A stretch of 64,000 nucleotides of DNA from Theocolax elegans (taxonomy: Eukaryota > Arthropoda > Insecta > Hymenoptera > Cerocephalidae). Location of the stretch: assembly GCA_026168455.1 (NCBI GenBank), contig CM047426.1:44038307-44102306 (forward strand), given 5' to 3'. Numbering within the stretch: the stretch's first letter is position 1; each line of letters begins with the position of its first letter. The translations under genes were made by a program, and so were the position numbers. The notes below the pieces were generated by a model. It was not told where the DNA came from. It was given only the letters and a program-made list of their open reading frames with translations, and did not search any database. Positions 33,601-43,112 of this stretch are shown piece after piece.

Positions 33601-34517
33601 TCTCGATTGCAGCCATCTAAATCGGCTAATTGCATTATTTTATCTACTAGTTTTGCTCTTTTCCAATCATCGTATAATAATATTTCGTTTAAATCGCGTA
33701 CTTCGGTGTGAGTGTCGCGGTTTTCGCTTACTAGGCGTCTTATGCACGCGCCTTGCGATATTCGATCGCTTTCTTGGCCGTCCTCGGCGGCATTTTCGGT
33801 CGTCCAATGTTTAACAGTTTCACATTCATGCAATTTTACTATGGGTACGGGAATATGTATAGATTCGGACGTTAGGTTAATGCACTCGGCAAATACGCTG
33901 CCATTGTGGTTTTCTGCAACGAAGTTTCCAAATAATACTCCGTCTTTTATAAAGGTCAGTGGTACCCAACCTATTTTAACTTCCGTGTTAAGTACTCGTG
34001 CGCTTATTACTCTTCGCATTCGCGGAGGAATCTCAATGGTTTCGCTAACTTCGAAGGGTATTACCAGGTTCCCTAATTTTAAATTCATCGCGAAGGCGTC
34101 TATCACGCCGGAAAATTCACTTATTACATCCCATCCCAGCAATCCGTTTGTGCCTATGGGGAAATCGTCTGATACAACATGTACATTGCATGTGATACCG
34201 TTTAAATTCAATAATGCTTTACCTATCGTATATGATGAACCTGGCGTAACGCCTCTTACTTCGATAACCTGACTCCTATCAATAAATGTTTCGGGTCTTA
34301 AAAGCCCTTGTTTAATCACGGAAATATCAGCGCCAGTGTCGGCGAAAAATCTTATATTTTTTATTGTTGTATTCTTACTTTCTAGAACCACAATGGGAGG
34401 TTGCCGTCCCGTTTTTAAAAAATGAATGTTGGCTATTATTGTGGGCGACGTAGGCGTGGCTATACCCACGCTTACGCGCTCGGTGCCTGAGGGTAGCGCC
34501 GAGCGTCCTGCGAGTTT
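30699..34517 (-). CDS. pol: G3 Pol: protease-RT-RNase H plus novel C-terminal extension
   Basis: The frame overlaps the end of gag and is entered by -1 frameshift at 34,514-34,520; the first codon after the gag stop region is GTG, so independent initiation is unlikely. Counting from 34,469: aspartic protease with FADTGADISVI (Asp 44), RT with WRLVTDFRQLN, VMDLKSGYYQ and catalytic VYLDDLMVY (about 491-499), RNase H with TTDASDYAIG (about 637) and NADALSRNP (about 750). Where integrase should follow there are about 500 residues with a basic patch (RPKRTRS, about 803), a hydrophobic segment GGFYLCIALQNA, then long acidic and polar sequence. No HHCC zinc site and no DDE core are present. The frame has no stops. 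Confidence 0.88.
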   Translation of the reverse strand, partial: KLAGRSALPSGTERVSVGIATPTSPTIIANIHFLKTGRQPPIVVLESKNTTIKNIRFFADTGADISVIKQGLLRPETFIDRSQVIEVRGVTPGSSYTIGKALLNLNGITCNVHVVSDDFPIGTNGLLGWDVISEFSGVIDAFAMNLKLGNLVIPFEVSETIEIPPRMRRVISARVLNTEVKIGWVPLTFIKDGVLFGNFVAENHNGSVFAECINLTSESIHIPVPIVKLHECETVKHWTTENAAEDGQESDRISQGACIRRLVSENRDTHTEVRDLNEILLYDDWKRAKLVDKIMQLADLDGCNREEMEHKREIINEFPAAFGLEGEPLPATHLVTHKIQLSTNKPIKAKRYRYPPALREQMELEIQKLIDQDVVEPSTADYSSPMWIVPKKPDAQGNKKWRLVTDFRQLNEATVGSCHPLPFTSDILESLAAANFITVMDLKSGYYQIEMDPDSAGYTAFSAPLGNHAQQHLQYKRMAMGLRDATATFSRAMSLALAGLQGREVQVYLDDLMVYAQTLEEHGKRLRRVLKRLVDANLTIEPKKCQFLKNEASVLGHIVGGGSIKTDPKKLVAVRNYPTPTNAKKVKQWLGFVGYYRRFIKSFAKVAQPLSKLLRKDEPFVWGKEQEESFNMLKDSLCSEPVLIAPDLDKPFIVTTDASDYAIGAILSQGELGKDRPCAYASRCLHGSELRYSTYDKELLAVVFAKDQFSHYLYSKAFTLITDHEPLKHFHTTKKPDLRFNRLKASLQGYRFTVIYRPGEKNCNADALSRNPIVAANEINPELPRAQLYELAETQDPVTNSTINFKEPVEILKLELSSQRPKRTRSNTDSSDSDHKQAKRLPEDSLRYYKGETLAVRNSKGGFYLCIALQNAHHDDSRLRIQWLTQAPRKTSTYTVDYKDTCPFDSILTNVKLKLKANGTYRLGSRERARIETILAESLAREPYTQWSSEVKNTQTEPILSQGRTDGKLAYLRKENNLQKGIQATSTPQINEQPTDRTEVSQTQIFWEDEAIPSNLDPIAIIRTDEAATTDVLNEQSDAPEIEKNERYSDTRNSIVESNTSYSDNMTNTLHQFLNGLRSRFIVDVEENEVDGQKGIRINIREISREHETVETNQLEPSAKLVDSTILSDVSNVNILPTPDEPRHHSNDTKGTSRNDLAQPTLENPSSILDISKHALSDIPAIIPKEPKNLKANYNTDIDQQAELDIGNKIDASANSKPAHSLPNSEKLIKYLTVNARPPREKPPWTPPIIKQTPDIQALPTTTDNMTGTQDL

Positions 34518-36568
34518 AAATCGCCGCTCGTAGAATGTCCTTGCCCTTGGGTTGTTCCGCGATTATAATAATATTCTTCGTCACCACGGCGTGGACCCGT
34601 GTACGTGTCTCGCGAATATTCTCTGTCTCGTTGCCCTATTGGATTACCGCGTGAATATTGGCGATTTTCGTTGCTGAATTTTTTGTACTTTTCGTTGTAA
34701 TCGTAGTTTTTGCGATCTTCGTCGCGTCGAGTATATTGGTCTCGACGTTGATAATTCGTTGGACCGCGGTCGATTTCTCTCCTATAACGTTGTTGCTGCG
34801 GGTAATTTCCCTGGTTACGGTAGTCGCTAAATCGAACTCTGTTTTGTTGGTTTGAATACCCTGGGTCTCGATTATTGTTCCCGTTGTTTACGATATTAGT
34901 CCCTACTCTATTACTCCGTAGGTCTCTCTTAAGATTTATGCATTCGGTATATACATGGCCCGGCCTTTTACAGTAATCGCAAAAGAGTGTCTCTATTTTC
35001 TTTTTCCTGCAATACTGTTCCTCGTGAGTGGTTGCGGCGCAATAAGTACACTTTTTACCTTTTAGTGCTTCTGCTAACATTTTTAAGATAGTTGCAGACT
35101 CGGTAGCTGGTGTTGGGATCCTCGGGCCCGGATTTGCTGACTGGTACGATACGTTTCCCGATTGGTGTTGATGCGCGTTGGCGCGGCGAGCCGCTTGAAT
35201 AGACTCGAAATCTGCGGCCGCTCTTATTGCTGCGCTAAGCGTTTCGGGACGCTCGCTGCGTACCTGATGGTCTAATGGGTGTTGCAAACCGAACATGAAT
35301 TGTTGTAAAGCTTGGCGGTCTGCTTCCTTACGCCTGCATTCGCGATCGCATGTCTCTAAATTCGGAGCCGATTTGCATATAGTGAGTAACCGATTATGTA
35401 GTTTTTGAACCCTTAGTCCAAAATCTACTGCACTCTCGCCTGGAAGTTGGTTAACTAATTTGATCTCGGTCATAACCTGATCTGCCAGCCCTACGTTTGT
35501 GTACTGCGTGGTTAGGTCTGATAGGAGGGTTTCTAGATTTCTATAACTAGTCAATCGAGAGGTATAACCGTCCGCTGCTCTGCCCGTTAATTTGCCGGCG
35601 AGCGCGAGTAAAATGTCTCCCTCGTGTTCGGGCCCTAGTGATTCCAAGGCGCGTCTAACTGAAGAGCAGAATAAATTTAGATTATCCGGCTCACCGTTAA
35701 AAATTGGAATGAGATTTATCGCCTGCGATATAGTTAGACGATTCACGCGTGCTGAAGGTGCAATTATATTATTAGTAACATGATCGCTGCGGATGTCATT
35801 ATTATTATTGGCGTTACTAAACGCGTTCTCTGTAGCTTTTCCGTTTGTCAAAGGGAATTCACGATATGGTGTCGATGCAACGGGCTGATTCGGATGTATT
35901 AAAGTATTTGGATTGATTGCGGATTGATTAAGTGAGATTGATGCTGAGTTTTGCATCGTTTCGGATAATTGTTTCTGTACCGCTATAATATATTGCAATG
36001 ACTGATTCAGTAGTGCGTGATCTAGCCAGGGAGTTGAAATCGGTTCTGTTTGCACCTTTAACGGTTCTGTTGATCGTGCGGTCGCGGCGGTCGAATGTGT
36101 TAACTTGTTATTGTATATCGTTCCTTCCGTTAGGGCCTCTGGCTGACACGTACCGGCGCTTATATTTGTTACGGGGTTACGAATTGCATCGGGAGGATTT
36201 AAAGAAAAACCGGAAGCTTCTGCGTTTAAATATTCGTTCAATAAGTCGCGTTTCTCCGTAATATGTGACTGTCTTAAAGGAGTTTCTAAGGGCTCAATTT
36301 GTGATGGTCCGTCTAAGGGTGTAAATGGACGCGGTAAATTATCCGTAACGTGTTTGGCCAAAAATATAGTCTTTTCCTCTCCCGTTAATCGTTCGAAAAT
36401 TTTATTAATCTTACGAAATTCGTCTGATTTGAGGTTGTTAAATAAATCATCTATACTCGGGCTCGCGCGTACGGGGGACAGTGAACTCCCGCGCTTTCTG
36501 GACCTTTTGTTATCTCTCGATATGCTGCGTTCGCTGCGAGAGCGACCGAAAAATCCGGTGAACGACAT
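34472..36568 (-). CDS. gag: G3 Gag polyprotein
   Basis: A 698-residue intact frame starts at ATG 36,568 (MSFTGFFGRSRSERS), with an Arg/Ser-rich N-terminus. The capsid region includes LIPIFNGEPDNLNLFCSS and LAGKLTGRAADGY, typical of retrotransposon Gag. Two zinc knuckles follow: CTYCAATTHEEQYC (about 506) and CDYCKRPGHVYTEC (about 528), which bind genomic RNA. The C-terminus is rich in Arg, Tyr, Asn and Gln and ends at a TAA at 34,474-34,472. Gag builds the virus-like particle. The -1 frameshift site lies 40 nt before the stop. Confidence 0.92.
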   Translation of the reverse strand: MSFTGFFGRSRSERSISRDNKRSRKRGSSLSPVRASPSIDDLFNNLKSDEFRKINKIFERLTGEEKTIFLAKHVTDNLPRPFTPLDGPSQIEPLETPLRQSHITEKRDLLNEYLNAEASGFSLNPPDAIRNPVTNISAGTCQPEALTEGTIYNNKLTHSTAATARSTEPLKVQTEPISTPWLDHALLNQSLQYIIAVQKQLSETMQNSASISLNQSAINPNTLIHPNQPVASTPYREFPLTNGKATENAFSNANNNNDIRSDHVTNNIIAPSARVNRLTISQAINLIPIFNGEPDNLNLFCSSVRRALESLGPEHEGDILLALAGKLTGRAADGYTSRLTSYRNLETLLSDLTTQYTNVGLADQVMTEIKLVNQLPGESAVDFGLRVQKLHNRLLTICKSAPNLETCDRECRRKEADRQALQQFMFGLQHPLDHQVRSERPETLSAAIRAAADFESIQAARRANAHQHQSGNVSYQSANPGPRIPTPATESATILKMLAEALKGKKCTYCAATTHEEQYCRKKKIETLFCDYCKRPGHVYTECINLKRDLRSNRVGTNIVNNGNNNRDPGYSNQQNRVRFSDYRNQGNYPQQQRYRREIDRGPTNYQRRDQYTRRDEDRKNYDYNEKYKKFSNENRQYSRGNPIGQRDREYSRDTYTGPRRGDEEYYYNRGTTQGQGHSTSGDLNSQDARRYPQAPSA
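34477..34520 (-). promoter_or_regulatory. Programmed -1 ribosomal frameshift signal
   Basis: On the minus strand the heptamer T TTA AAC (34,520-34,514) sits in the gag frame exactly as X XXY YYZ. An 8-nt spacer (TCGCAGGA) follows, then a perfect 7-bp stem CGCTCGG (34,505-34,499) with CCGAGCG (34,483-34,477) around a 15-nt loop. Slipping back one base leads straight into the pol frame. U UUA AAC is among the most efficient known slippery heptamers. This sets a low Pol to Gag ratio. Confidence 0.85.
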
Positions 36569-37270
36569 AATTTATTGTAAAAAGTGTAGTAAGTAATAAT
36601 TTTATGATTTACCGTATAGTTCAGCGAAATACAGTGTAATACGTGAAATTGCAATACTACTAGCGCTTTTTAATTTAGCTAAACGCAAATATGACGATCA
36701 AAAATACGAATAAATTTGTGGCAAGGAATTTTCCCGAAATGTTTCAAAATACAAAGACTTACAACACGAAGAGAAAGCTGCGAGAGTGGATCATGATGGT
36801 GGCGTTGATCTGACGGAGCCCTCGGTTACGGATGACTTGGCGTGAGGAGAATAACGATGTGGATGGCGCTGAATCGGCGGGTTGAGTCGAAGTTCGTCCA
36901 ACGGTGGAACAGTTGTTCGTGTTGGGGCAGATGCCCTTTCCCTCGGTGGAGCAGGCGCTCAAGATGGGGCAGATGCCCTTTCCCTCGTAGGAGCAGGCGC
37001 TCAAGATGGGGCAGATGCCCTTTATGATAGTACAGACGACGCTGATAAGGCCTCTGTTTAAGTTAGAACGATAATTGCTCGTTTTTTTTTTGGTGCGTAG
37101 GCGGTTCGTTGACGGACTGATCCCTGTTTCTCAGTTGCCTGATGGACCTTCTACGTTGCTTAGGTGGTTGATCGTTGTGTTCTTAAATGCCCCTTCAAGT
37201 TTCGATGCGTTTTTGTGTCTCTCGACGATCCTCCTCGCAACTCCCCACAAGGGATGCCAATTTAATATTA
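36569..37270 (-). other. G3 leader between 5' LTR and gag
   Basis: About 700 bp of untranslated leader. It holds a 42-bp tandem repeat (36,924-37,023, two full copies and one partial; GGGGCAGATGCCCTTT each) and the putative primer-binding site at its right end. An 81-residue frame across the repeat is not convincing as a gene. Confidence 0.65.
37243..37259 (-). promoter_or_regulatory. Putative tRNA primer-binding site of G3
   Basis: On the minus strand TGGCATCCCTTGTGGGG begins 11 nt after the LTR end (...GTAACA). Starting with TGG, the complement of a tRNA CCA end, is the usual signature. I could not name the tRNA. The gap to the LTR is longer than the usual 0-5 nt. Confidence 0.5.
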
Positions 37271-38008
37271 TGTTACGTACGTAACTTGAGATTGTGTGGG
37301 ATTCAGGTTGCGGTTTGCCACCAACCGAAGCTGGTAGGCACGATTAGAGGATCGGGTTGAATGAAAAAGATGAAGTCCCTTTTACTGTTCTTTATTCTCC
37401 CTAATTTAGGAGAAAGGCCTCTGTGTGCGTGTGTGTGTATGTGTGTACGAGCTTGTCTGTTTGTGTGTCGATCGTGGGGCGTCAACGGATTTCCTCTGTT
37501 CGACCGCTTCGTCTGGACGGTGGGTCTGATCTACGACTGCCTGGTCGGGGCGTCGGTTCTTCTCTGTCCGCCTGGTCTGGGCGATGATTTTGTTCTCCGT
37601 CCGTCTCGTGTGGGCGATGGCTTGGTTCTGCCCCGAGTTCGGCGGATCGGCTGCTCGAGGAGCGTTCCGCCTGTGGTGGGAGGCTCCTGGAGTCAGCGTT
37701 TCCTTGCTGCGTGGATTCGGGGTTTTTCCGTAGATACTCCGTGGACAGTGCCAAAATTGCTATGGTTGCAATATTGGCCTGGCAACAAATATCTATAGCT
37801 TGTTGGACGAATCGCGTCCGAGTAGCTTTCCGCGAAGGCTGCGTGGTCAGCGCGAGTCAGCGCGACGTCAACGATGTTCGCTGTCGATCGGACCGGATGC
37901 AATATGACGCTTAACTATTTATTGCGCCATCGCAAATGGTTTTGCTGCGATAATTGAAGTATTGCGCGGTACACGTAGATCCAACATGATCTTGGATCGT
38001 ACGTTACA
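37271..38008 (-). repeat. G3 5' LTR
   Basis: It is identical to the LTR at 26,735-27,472 except A for T near 37,754. In element orientation it starts TGTAACGTACG and ends GTACGTAACA, and is flanked outside by ATAT. Confidence 0.95.
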
Positions 38009-38012
38009 ATAT

Positions 38013-38929
38013 ATACTGGTGTGTGTATAATATTAAGCTCTATAAAAAGTTTCTACAATTGAAATTATTGAAATCAAACTAGCAACGGCAAGTATTTTAT
38101 AGATATCAACAGAAATTTTTTATTTATATATTACAGTTTCACTTTCAATAATTCCATTATTAAATATTCCACGTTGAATTTGTGCCTGTAGACAGTACTT
38201 TATATAAAACACCTTCTACGAAGGTGTCAACATTCGCAAGTATGGTTTTCAATCACACTTTCAAAAATGTTATCTATTACTCCCATCCTATTTCTACTTA
38301 TATTTTGCTTAAACTCCTTAAAAAGTTTTTGTAATAGAAAGTACTAAGCGGAATAATCGACAAGTATTTTTTACGATACCATACATTGTATTTTTTTTAA
38401 TTAAACTTTTATAAATTTTGCTTAAACTTTATAATAGTTTTTATTAATTTCCACAAAACTGATAAAGAGGAAACTTCTTTTTTTTATTCTCTTTAAATAA
38501 ACAATGTCTATCCTTCCCGTGCTTTACATCAATAGATAAACAATTTTATAGAATAATAATAATTCATTTGTGCCAAATTAATTTCTGCATGACTAATAAA
38601 AAGTAATTTTTCCCTTTTTATGCTCTTTAAATAGAATAATACTTGCACCACCATTGGTTAAGTATTTCAGTTGAGTTATTTATGATCCACTAATATCCTC
38701 TTATATCGATGGTAGTTAGTAGGTTATCGTGTAAAATAATATGGTCAAATAAAGCATTCTAATGTTTTACATCTAAACTAAAATGTATTTCAGATATATT
38801 AATAATTAAAGTGTGTAAAAACATTCTACAATTGAAAATCAAAGTAAAAGCGACAATTATTTCTCTTTATCTGCAATTGAAAGTACTGAAATCAAACTGG
38901 AATCGACAAGTATTTTGAACCATGCCATA
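38013..38929. other. Interior of element X, right of G3
   Basis: No gene. It contains several degenerate copies of a sequence reading CTGCAATTGAAAGTACTGAA (near 38,046, 38,820 and 38,872, and again near 39,000 in the arm), so X is partly made of diverged internal repeats. Confidence 0.5.
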
Positions 38930-39637
38930 GATATATTTCAAATATATTTTAAATAAACATTTTTATACATATATTTATTAGTTTATCTTTGTAAAAAATT
39001 TCTGCAATTGGAAGCACTAAAATCAATATAGAAGTGACAAATATGTCTCTTTATGGTGTTTTTCTAATCACACTTTTAAAATTGTTATCTGTTTGATAAA
39101 TTTTAAAGTATAATTAACTATTTTTAAGTAAGCACAATGTAGTAAATTATGATAATTTCGTAACTATACAGCCTTTCAATACTGTTTTTTATTTTTACAA
39201 TAGCAATTTATCAGCAACCCAGGAAGGTTGCAGTTCGGTTGCTATTTATTCGCCAGGGATGATGTTTTCTTTAGAAAGCATTATTTTATATAACGTAGAT
39301 TTCTTTAGAATGAAATATATTTTACAGAAAATATTTTATGACATGACATGCACACTTTATCTGTTTATAAGTAGCTTAATTATATAATTTTTTCCAATAT
39401 TATTTTCAAAGTCATATTTTTTGTGGTTTACTTATATGAGGTACTGCCATCTAAATAAAATTACCCTCTTATTACCATACATCAATTGTATAATTTTCTA
39501 TATTATCAGTAATTTATTTATTTCTCGCGTTTCCCTAGCAACGTCTCTGATTGGTGGGCCATGATACATCATAGTAAGCGCTCATTGGTGGGCCTTCTGT
39601 CGTTTGGGCTTTTTGTGTTGGACTCTGCATCGTTACA

Positions 39638-39652
39638 TTATCTCCCTCAAAT
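39638..39652 (-). promoter_or_regulatory. G2 polypurine tract
   Basis: The minus-strand AATTTGAGGGAGATAA directly precedes the start of the 3' LTR (TGTAACG). This is the expected position and composition for the primer of plus-strand DNA synthesis. Confidence 0.65.
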
Positions 39653-40383
39653 TCTATGAGTAGCTACAACTGGACCTTTTCATACATACTTTATACCGGA
39701 AAAACATATTGATCTGAAATGCCGTTATTTTTCACAATTTTCCAACTATTAAAAAAATTTCTTTTTTTTTCTATTTGTTTTTTTTTCTTTTCTTATCTAC
39801 TACAAACCCCAGTTTCTTACACAGAACAACAGAATTCGCTAAAGAGGTTTGTTTAAATCGTATCACAATGAGATATTACAAATTACAATTATTTTACTAA
39901 AATTAAAGGTTATTACTTTTAACGTATCTTAATCTAATCTGCAGATTTAATTATTTACAATGTTCGCGAACAATACGTAATGGTTGTAACGCTGTAAGAA
40001 CCATTTGTGCTTCACGCTAGTTTTTTTTTACTTGAAACTTTTTCTATTTATTTTAACCTAATAATATTTACATTAAATATCTATATATTATAATTATATA
40101 TGATAAATACATATATATACATAACGCATTTATATAATACAAACTGAATATGATATTACCATACTTCGTCGATTAATACAATTCTAAATCATAAGTTTTA
40201 ATATTTAACGCTCGCCTAAAACATATTTATCGCCCTTATATACCATATATGCAATATTTACATCTTATACTCTATTTATCTACGTTGGCTTGAATAATAC
40301 TTGCAGAGATTAGCGCGATTGTAAATACCAATTTCCTCATTAGTTTGAGGATCTATCAATCTGTACGCGTTGTTTTGTAAAAT
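39653..40383. other. G2 3' untranslated region, AT-rich
   Basis: Between the integrase remnant and the polypurine tract there is about 730 bp of AT-rich sequence with T-tracts near 39,760-39,790. No gene seen. Confidence 0.5.
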
Positions 40384-40790
40384 TTATTTATATGGACCAA
40401 CAAATAAGTGGAAAAATTTATGTGTCATTTTATCCAGTGCATTTGATATATGTTTCACTCTCAATAACACAAGGTCTTGAACATTAAGTTGTACTTTTGA
40501 GATGGATTGTTGGTTTTTATTTCGTCTTTTAAAATTGTTTTCGATTTTTTTACGTGCTAAGTCTAACATGCATTCTTGTTTTAAAGAGGCCGACTCGGGG
40601 AATTTTATTATCTTTTGAATAAACCATCTGATATCCTCCCTCCATAGAAATTGGCAAATGCTTTGCTCTTTGGCAAGTGTCGCACGTTGCAACTAAACGT
40701 TTCACGTCCCTTGTCAGCGCGCGCCAATAATAAAAATGTTTTAAATAAGATGCAGTTTTGAAAACGCCTACGTTCCCTAATTTTTCATGA
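40384..40790 (-). pseudogene. G2 integrase with catalytic core deleted
   Basis: The minus strand from 40,790 shows the zinc-binding domain (His of VHEKLGNVGVF, HFYYW, then CDTCQRAK). After only a short stretch it enters the C-terminal part: a Lys/Arg-rich helix (RKKIENNFKRRN), VQDLVLLRVK and the GPY end (FVGPYK). The whole DDE catalytic core, normally around 150 residues, is missing. This copy could not have supplied integrase activity. Confidence 0.75.
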
Positions 40791-41048
40791 ACTTATTTTA
40801 ATTAATTTTTCTTTAAGTATGTCTGGAATTACAATTTGCCATTGATCGACATTGTTATTATTTTTCCAATGAAAAAGAATGTTTTTATAATATTGATAAA
40901 ATTCTGATTTATTCAAATAACATTTTTCATCAATCATTTGTTTTATTTTTTTATCATTTATTTGTAAATTACTTAAATTTTTTAACTGTACATTTAAGAA
41001 TTTATTATTATCATACAATGACATTATAACTAACGGCGTTTCACACAT
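40785..41048 (-). pseudogene. G2 RNase H-integrase linker
   Basis: The 87-residue segment (IMSLYDNNKF, then WQIVIPDILKEKLIKI) has the layout of the gypsy Pol region just before the integrase zinc domain, ending in the usual VIPDIL-type strand. No domain of its own. Confidence 0.6.
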
Positions 41049-41126
41049 AATTTTATTTGAAAAGTTAAAATATTTGTGTAAGGATGCAATTAATAAATTA
41101 TCGTGATTTTCTTCAATGAATTTTCC

Positions 41127-41552
41127 CTACGGATTTCTACTTAAGAAATCGGCGACTTGGTTGTCAACACCGCGACAGTATTCTACTTCATATTGATATT
41201 GTTGGAGCAATAAACTCCAACGTATTAACCTCGAATTATGATACGTAGTAGAGTGTAGGAACGTTAATCCTTTATGGTCAGTAATGATTTTAAATTTTGA
41301 GCCAATTATATAATCTCTAAATTTGATTATTGCGTAGACAATGGCTAGAAGTTCAAGCTCTGTCGTGGTGTAATTTTTTTCGGCTACTATTAAACATCTA
41401 CTTACAGCAGAAATAACTCGATGATCATTATTATTATCAATTTGATATAGAATGCCGACTATACCATGATTACTCGCATCAGTCTGAATTCTGAATGGAA
41501 TACTTGGTAGAATATGATTTAAACAAACGTCCCTGTAAAAATTTTCCTTCAT
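41127..41552 (-). pseudogene. G2 RNase H domain
   Basis: A 141-residue piece: FRIQTDASNHGIVGILYQ (first catalytic Asp), YTTTELELLAIVYAIIKFR (Glu), FKIITDHKGLTFL (Asp of TDH) and VDNQVADFLSRNP at the end. All core motifs are visible. It is cut from RT by a frameshift near 41,580-41,660. Confidence 0.82.
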
Positions 41553-41660
41553 TTCATCGAAAATTTTGCTATGTCACGCCCTCCACTCCCAAGTCGCATC
41601 TTTTTTCAATAAATCGCGAAATTCGTCAACAAAGTAACTGTGCTTAAAGCTAAATCGCCT

Positions 41661-42608
41661 TTAAAAATTACACATACCCAGAAATTTTTCTAATTGTTTT
41701 TTATTTTGTGGATATTCGAATTTACATATAGCGTCTAATTTATTGGGGTTTTGATGAATCCCCGATGATGAAAGAATGAAACCGAGAAATGTTATTTTTT
41801 CTTTAAAAAAATCGCACTTGTTAAGTTTTACGGTATAATTATCCACTAATAGCTTATCAAATATAAATGTTAATAAACGGATGTGTTCGTCGAACGTTTC
41901 TGTCACAATACAAATATCATCGACGTAAATTGAAATTCGATTGTCAATTTCGTTACCAAAACTTTTCTTAAGAGCGCGTATTAATGCACTCCCAGCAGTC
42001 TTCAAACCGAAAGGGACGCGAATATGATGGTATTGTGTATTGTCGAACAGAAATGCAGTTAATTGTCGTGATTTTTTATGAAAGTTTAATTGCCAATAAG
42101 AATTTGTCAAGTCAATTTTGCTGTAAAATCTTGCGCTAGGATATTTTTGAAGGAGATCAGTTATTAATGGCGGCGATTCGTGATCGTCCTCAATTATATC
42201 ATTTAAATACCTTGCATCGAGGCAAATTCTTAATTGGCCATTACTCTTTTTTACTACGCGGAGTGGATTGCAATAAGCACTAGTCGATTTTTCTATTATA
42301 TTTGCTTTTCCCATCTCTTTAATTGTATCGCGAACTTGATTTCTCAACGCTAGTGGGACAGGGTAAGATTTTCTTATAATAGGTTTGTCTTCTATCAGTC
42401 GTATTTCGTGTTCATAATCCCTAACGCCTCCTAATTTATCTGAAAAAATTTGTTTATATTTATCTAATAATTTAAATACTATATTTTGCTGTTCCTTATC
42501 TAATGTCGTAAGGGAATCCGCAACAGATCGAATGCTCTCGGATAAATTTTGGCTGTCGTTCTCGGAAATCAGCTTAATTTTCTCAGAATCCAACTCATTA
42601 ATTACCAA
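41661..42608 (-). pseudogene. G2 reverse transcriptase
   Basis: A 315-residue open piece with YPVPLALRNQV, LRICLDARYLN, YSKIDLTNSYWQL (first catalytic Asp), RVPFGLKTAG, the catalytic box ISIYVDDICIV and thumb FLGFILSSSGI. It is a complete Ty3/gypsy RT palm, fingers and thumb. It ends in KFLGMCNF, where a frameshift breaks the link to RNase H. Confidence 0.85.
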
Positions 42609-42679
42609 CGAAATTTTCGCTTCATTATTTATTTCATCAATATACTGATTAAAAATTTCATTATTAAATAAATTTACTG

Positions 42680-42997
42680 TTAAACTAAGATTTTGAGTAT
42701 CTTTAAATTTATATTATTTTTATCATATATACATTCTATGTCGTTTGAATTTAAGCACTCATTTTTATTCGTATTATTAACCGTAATCTTGTCTGTTTGA
42801 TTATAATTATTAATTTGCAGTTTATTAGATGATAATTCTTCTTTTTTCAACACATAAATAAAAGTTTGATTCTGGTTTTCAAGACAAACTAATTTATCCG
42901 AAAGCGTTCGCTCAAACAACATAGATTTATCGGAAACGCGCATTTTTGTTATACTAATGTAATTCTCTTCGTAATTTAGACAAACGCCATTTTTCAT
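42680..42997 (-). pseudogene. G2 protease-RT linker
   Basis: A 105-residue piece between the protease and RT, rich in Asn, Lys and Ser, without a recognisable domain. Its position and frame history place it in the Pol polyprotein. Confidence 0.5.
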
Positions 42998-43112
42998 ATT
43001 CCAATCATTTCCAAGTATAACGTCATTAGTTAAAAAAGGTATTACTAAAACTGTATGATAATTTTTGTAATTGATTTCATTAATACTAAATTCTAAATAA
43101 ACTATTGTATTT

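Larger units (their letters stand above)
26735..38008 (-). mobile_element. Young Ty3/gypsy-like retrotransposon G3 without integrase
   Basis: A complete 11.3 kb element with 738-bp LTRs (26,735-27,472 and 37,271-38,008) that differ at a single base in my comparison, and a 4-bp duplication ATAT (26,731-26,734 and 38,009-38,012). Reading leftward: 5' LTR, leader with primer-binding site, gag (698 residues), a -1 frameshift site, then protease-RT-RNase H-extension (about 1,256 residues), a 3.2 kb non-coding region and the 3' LTR. No integrase is found anywhere inside, and no clear polypurine tract precedes the 3' LTR. Near-identical LTRs mean recent insertion. It lies in element X. Confidence 0.9.
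19997..39625. mobile_element. Long-TIR DNA element X, with nested Helitron and gypsy
   Basis: The left arm (19,997-20,193 continuing at 25,107 to about 25,640) is an inverted copy of the right arm (about 38,930-39,625). Ends are GAGTCCA with ACAAAAAGC and its complement. Imperfect 8-bp duplications TGCACCAT (19,989-19,996) and TGCATCGT (39,626-39,633) flank it. Removing nested H2 and G3 leaves about 3.4 kb with arms near 700 bp and no coding frame. The 8-bp duplication suggests the hAT, P or Mutator-like groups; I cannot decide between them. Confidence 0.7.
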
